Shown: piece after piece, positions 61,233-64,000 of the stretch | Layout of the letters: every line of letters begins with the position of its first letter | Position numbering within the stretch: position 1 is the stretch's first letter | NCBI GenBank assembly: GCA_019750135.1 | Contig: JAIEOV010000062.1 | Location: 62,001-126,000 of the forward strand | Direction of reading: 5' to 3' | Origin: Reyranella sp. | Lineage (GTDB): Bacteria > Pseudomonadota > Alphaproteobacteria > Reyranellales > Reyranellaceae | DNA length: 64,000 nt | The notes under the pieces: model-generated | Told to the model about the DNA's origin: nothing | Seen by the model: the letters and a program-made list of their open reading frames with translations, nothing else | The model's database searches: none | Made by a program: the position numbers and the translations under genes

Positions 61233-62303
61233 ATGGCCGAGCCTTCGCCAGCATCGTGGACGGTCGCCGATGTCGAAGCCGACAGGAGCTGGATTTATCC
61301 GCTGTCGGCGGCCCACGGCGCGAGCCTGCTGGCGGCGGTGCGCGGGGCCGGCGACCTCGACAAGCCGATCCTGGCTTGGCGCCGCGACGACTTCGACATC
61401 GGCGCCGCGATCCCGACGCTGGCCGCCGCCTTCGCCGAGGTGCGCGACGGCCGCGGCATGGCGCTGGTGAAGAACCTGCCGCGCGACGGCGTGACGCCGG
61501 CGGAGTTCAGGCTGATGAGCTGGGCGATCGGCCTGCACTTCGGCGTCGCGCGGCCGCAGAACCGGGCGAGCGACTACCTCACCGAGGTCAAGGACGTCGG
61601 CGTGACCTACCGCAGCCCGACCGGTCGCGGCTATTCGTCGAACGCCGAGCTCGATTTCCACGTCGACAGCGCCGATGTCGTGCTGCTGTCCTGCTACAAC
61701 CAGGCGCCGGTCGGCGGCATGAGCATGTGCGCCAGCGCCGCCACGGCCTATGCCGTCGTGAAAGCCGAGCGGCCCGACTATGCCGCGGCGCTCGCCACGG
61801 GCTATGCCTTCAGCCGCAACGGCGAGGAGGCCGAGGACGAGGCGCCGTGGTACGCGACGCCGATCTGCTCGGTCGAGGATGGCCGCGTCTTCTGCAAATG
61901 GAACCGCAACCGCATCCAGAATGCGCAGAAGCTCGCGGGCGTGCCGCCGCTCACCCAGGTGCAGCGTGAGGCGATGGAGTATTTCGACGCGGTGCTGCGC
62001 CGGCCGAAGAACATGTTCTGCATGCATCTCGCGCCCGGCGATCTCCAGATCCTGTGCAACCAGACCATGCTGCACTCGCGCACCAGCTTTCAGGACCATG
62101 CCGACGCGGACAAGAAGCGCACCCTGTACCGGCTGTGGCTGGCGCGCCCGGATTCGCGGCGCCTGCCCGAGAGCTGGTCAGTGTATTTCGGCACGGTCGA
62201 GCCCGGCACGGTTCGCGGCGGCATGAAGGGTCAGCACTACGACGACGAGCGGCGGCAATTCGATGCCCGCCAGGCTGAGGCGGTCGGCATGAAGGTGGCT
62301 TAG
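61233..62303 (+). CDS. TauD/TfdA-family 2-oxoglutarate dioxygenase
   Basis: A 356-residue Fe(II)/2-oxoglutarate oxygenase. The iron facial triad is visible as FHVDSAD (His and Asp) and MLHSRTSF (distal His), and RTLYRLWLA supplies the Arg that holds 2-oxoglutarate. It belongs to the longer TauD branch related to clavaminate-synthase/gamma-butyrobetaine-type enzymes. Linked to a Bug receptor and an isocitrate-lyase-family gene, it probably hydroxylates a small organic acid. Confidence 0.88.
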   Translation: MAEPSPASWTVADVEADRSWIYPLSAAHGASLLAAVRGAGDLDKPILAWRRDDFDIGAAIPTLAAAFAEVRDGRGMALVKNLPRDGVTPAEFRLMSWAIGLHFGVARPQNRASDYLTEVKDVGVTYRSPTGRGYSSNAELDFHVDSADVVLLSCYNQAPVGGMSMCASAATAYAVVKAERPDYAAALATGYAFSRNGEEAEDEAPWYATPICSVEDGRVFCKWNRNRIQNAQKLAGVPPLTQVQREAMEYFDAVLRRPKNMFCMHLAPGDLQILCNQTMLHSRTSFQDHADADKKRTLYRLWLARPDSRRLPESWSVYFGTVEPGTVRGGMKGQHYDDERRQFDARQAEAVGMKVA

Positions 62304-62316
62304 AGCAATGTACCTC

Positions 62317-62436
62317 GTCATCCCGAGCGAAGCCGCCCAAGGGGGCGGCGCAGCCGAGGGACCTCTTTTTATCGATGCATCAATAAAACAGGTCCCTCCG
62401 CTACGCCTCGCTTCGCGAGGCTCCGGTCGGGATGAC
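62317..62436. repeat. Palindromic intergenic element (MITE/REP-like), cloverleaf-shaped
   Basis: Outer arms (62317-62326 and 62427-62436) are perfect 10-base complements starting GTCATCCCGA. Inside are three hairpins: GCCGCCC/GGGCGGC (62332-62349), a central one with GAGGGACCT/AGGTCCCTC arms (62356-62364 and 62390-62398), and GCCTCGC/GCGAGGC (62405-62421). The architecture is that of a dispersed non-coding repeat. It ends 23 bases before the next start codon. Confidence 0.75.
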
Positions 62437-62459
62437 TGAAGTTTGAAAGGAGAATCGAC

Positions 62460-63334
62460 ATGTCCAAAGGCAAGCTCTTCCGCGATGCGCTGAAGCGCGG
62501 GATGGTGGCGGCGCCCGGCTGCTACGACTGCATCACCGCGCGCTCGATCGAGCGGGCAGGCTTCGAGGCGGCCTACATGACCGGCGCCGGCACCGCCGCG
62601 ACCCTGGGCTACCCCGACTACGGTCTGGTCACCATGTCCGAGATGGCGGCCAACGCCGGCCGCATCGCCACGGCGATCAAGCTGCCGGTGATCGCCGATG
62701 CCGACACCGGCTACGGCAACGAGCTCAACGTCATACGCACCGTGCGCGAATACGAGAAGCAGGGCGTGGCCGGTCTGCACATTGAGACCAGGGCTTTCCC
62801 AAGAAGTGCGGCCACCTCGAGGACAAGGTGATCGCTCCGCTCGACGACTACGTCGCCAAGATCCGCGCCGCGGTCAGCGCCAAGGTCGATCCCGACTTCC
62901 TGGTCATCGCCCGCACCGATTCGCGCGCCGTGCTGGGCTTCGAGGAGGCTATCCGCCGGGCCAATGCCGCAATCGAGGCCGGCGCCGACATGGCCTTCGT
63001 CGAGGCGCCGCAGTCGAAGGACGAGACGGCGGCAGTGCCGAAGCTGGTGAAGGGTCCGTGCATGCTGAACATGGTGTGGCGCGGCAAGACGCCGGACTTC
63101 TCCCTCGCCGAGGCGGAAGCCATGGGTTACGCCTTCATGATCCTGCCGGGGGTGCTGACGCGCACGGTGGTCGGCGCCTGCGATGCGGCCTTGGCCGCGC
63201 TCAAGGCGCAGGGTCGGCATCCCGCGCCGGCGTCCGACATTACGCCCCAGCAGGGCTTCCGGCTGTCGGGCGCCGATGAGTGGGATGCCTACAGGACGCG
63301 CTTTCGCGACGAACAGGCTCGCGCGGCGGAGTAG
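62460..63334 (+). pseudogene. Isocitrate lyase/PEP mutase-family gene with a one-base frameshift
   Basis: The first frame (62460-62831) encodes a normal family N-terminus: YMTGAGTAATLGYPDYGLVT, then IADADTGYGNELNVIRTV and GVAGLHIE. It then goes out of frame. Adding one G at 62786-62787 (GAGAC to GAGGAC) restores DQGFPKKCGHLEDKVIAPLDDYVA and joins the second frame ending at 63334, giving 291 residues. The restored KKCGH loop is the catalytic loop of methylisocitrate/isocitrate lyases and oxaloacetate decarboxylase relatives. As read, the product ends at 123 residues and is inactive. A sequencing error is equally possible. Confidence 0.88.
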
Positions 63335-64000
63335 CTACCGTTCGGCGTCCAAGAGCTGATAGGTGCCGCGCTCGAACGTGTCGTAGACAGCCAACGCCTT
63401 GGCGTCGGCGAACGGCAGGTACTGCATCATGATCACGCCCGCGACGCCGCGAGCGGGATCGATCCAGAAGAACGTGTTGTTGATGCCGCCCCAGCTCAGG
63501 CTGCCGGGCGAGCGCTTGCCGGGCACCTGATCGACCGTGATGAGGAAGCCGAGCCCCCACTTGTCGCGGCCATCGGCGATGAAGGTGAAATCGGCGCTTC
63601 GCGGCAGCGCACTCTTGAGCGCGGGGACGGTGATCGCGCCGATGTGGTTTTGGCCCATCAGTGCCACCGTCTCGGCCTTGACGACACGCACCCCGTCGAG
63701 CGAACCGCCGTTGAGCAGCATGCGCACGAACCGCCCGTAGTCGCTCGCGGTCGAAGCGAGGCCGCCGCCGCCGATCGGCGCCGCTATGGTGAGGCCCGGC
63801 TGCGGCTTTTGCAGTTCGATCGCGCCGTCCATGCGCTCGCCGGCACGCTGCTGTTGTGCGACGAGTCGTGGCCCCTTTGCCTCCGGCACGTTGTAGGACG
63901 TGTCATCCATCTTGAGCGGGGCGAAGATGTGCTGGCGGAAATAATCCTCGAGCTTTTGGCCGGACACGACCTCGACCAGCCTGCCGACGACATCGGTGCT
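63335..64000 (-). CDS. Beta-lactamase-family serine hydrolase, partial (runs off right edge)
   Basis: The visible 222 codons are the C-terminal part; the start and the SxxK active-site segment lie beyond base 64000. GGGGLASTASDYGRFVRMLLNGG is the conserved class C/EstB-type helix region, and SWGGINNTFFWIDPARGVAGVIMMQY near the end resembles the WGGxxGT..W.DP strand of esterase-type members. Such proteins act as esterases, D-amino peptidases or transpeptidase-like hydrolases. Its stop directly abuts that of the frameshifted lyase gene. Confidence 0.87.
   Translation of the reverse strand, partial: STDVVGRLVEVVSGQKLEDYFRQHIFAPLKMDDTSYNVPEAKGPRLVAQQQRAGERMDGAIELQKPQPGLTIAAPIGGGGLASTASDYGRFVRMLLNGGSLDGVRVVKAETVALMGQNHIGAITVPALKSALPRSADFTFIADGRDKWGLGFLITVDQVPGKRSPGSLSWGGINNTFFWIDPARGVAGVIMMQYLPFADAKALAVYDTFERGTYQLLDAER

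Overview
The window is high-GC DNA from a metabolically versatile alphaproteobacterium. The inference rests on Tat-dependent solute-binding proteins, Bug-type (tripartite tricarboxylate) receptors, many ATGA-coupled operons, LysR regulators and a mini-catalase/cytochrome b561 pair. A soil or rhizosphere member of Hyphomicrobiales or Rhodospirillales fits best, but no rRNA, tRNA or phylogenetic marker is present to fix the taxon. I saw no CRISPR array, phage genes or transposase.

Region 1 (1-17052) is built around families of unassigned function. Six DUF1028 genes lie in two leftward units: one at 1-1164, and a four-gene run at 4530-7368 that ends in a flavin monooxygenase (3232-4533). An orphan OppD/OppF ATPase pair (1288-3221) sits between them. 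A LysR gene (7437-8354) faces a rightward operon (8468-17052) with three tandem D-glutamate-cyclase-like (DUF4392) proteins followed by a complete oligopeptide-type ABC importer. The whole looks like uptake and processing of an amide, lactam or peptide-like nitrogen compound, which is inference.

Region 2 (17053-34866) is the most striking. A creatininase-family amidohydrolase and three oligocistronic units are each preceded by good sigma-54 (-24/-12) promoter matches. These are a THI5/NMT1-type ABC importer with a CodA-like deaminase, two FAD-linked oxidases and two Rieske oxygenases (18040-26865); a leftward unit with a third Rieske oxygenase, a 2-oxoglutarate oxygenase, a CocE-type hydrolase and a flavodoxin-fold reductase (26850-31261); and a second THI5/NMT1-type importer with two permeases (31369-34866). 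The last two are driven by back-to-back sigma-54 promoters. I read this as a candidate nitrogen-limitation-controlled pathway for scavenging an N-heterocyclic compound.

Region 3 (34869-47470) holds small-molecule catabolism genes: a DUF1194 von Willebrand-like protein, an ACMSD-type amidohydrolase, a PEP mutase-family enzyme with a divergent LysR, an amidase with a GatC/AtzG-like small partner, an enolase-superfamily enzyme, and a five-gene leftward operon (acyl-CoA ligase, LigB-type dioxygenase, D-aminoacylase-like, quinone oxidoreductase, 3-hydroxyisobutyrate dehydrogenase-like).

Region 4 (47634-64000) has a sugar-type (CUT1) ABC importer without its ATPase, a mini-catalase/cytochrome b561 module bracketed by direct repeats of the permease 3' end, a PPOX-fold protein, two Bug receptors, a BI-1/YccA membrane protein, an autotransporter, a secreted protein with 13-residue Gly/Pro/Val repeats, an OmpA-like protein, a TauD-family dioxygenase, a palindromic intergenic element, an isocitrate-lyase-family gene broken by a one-base deletion, and a truncated beta-lactamase-family gene at the right edge.
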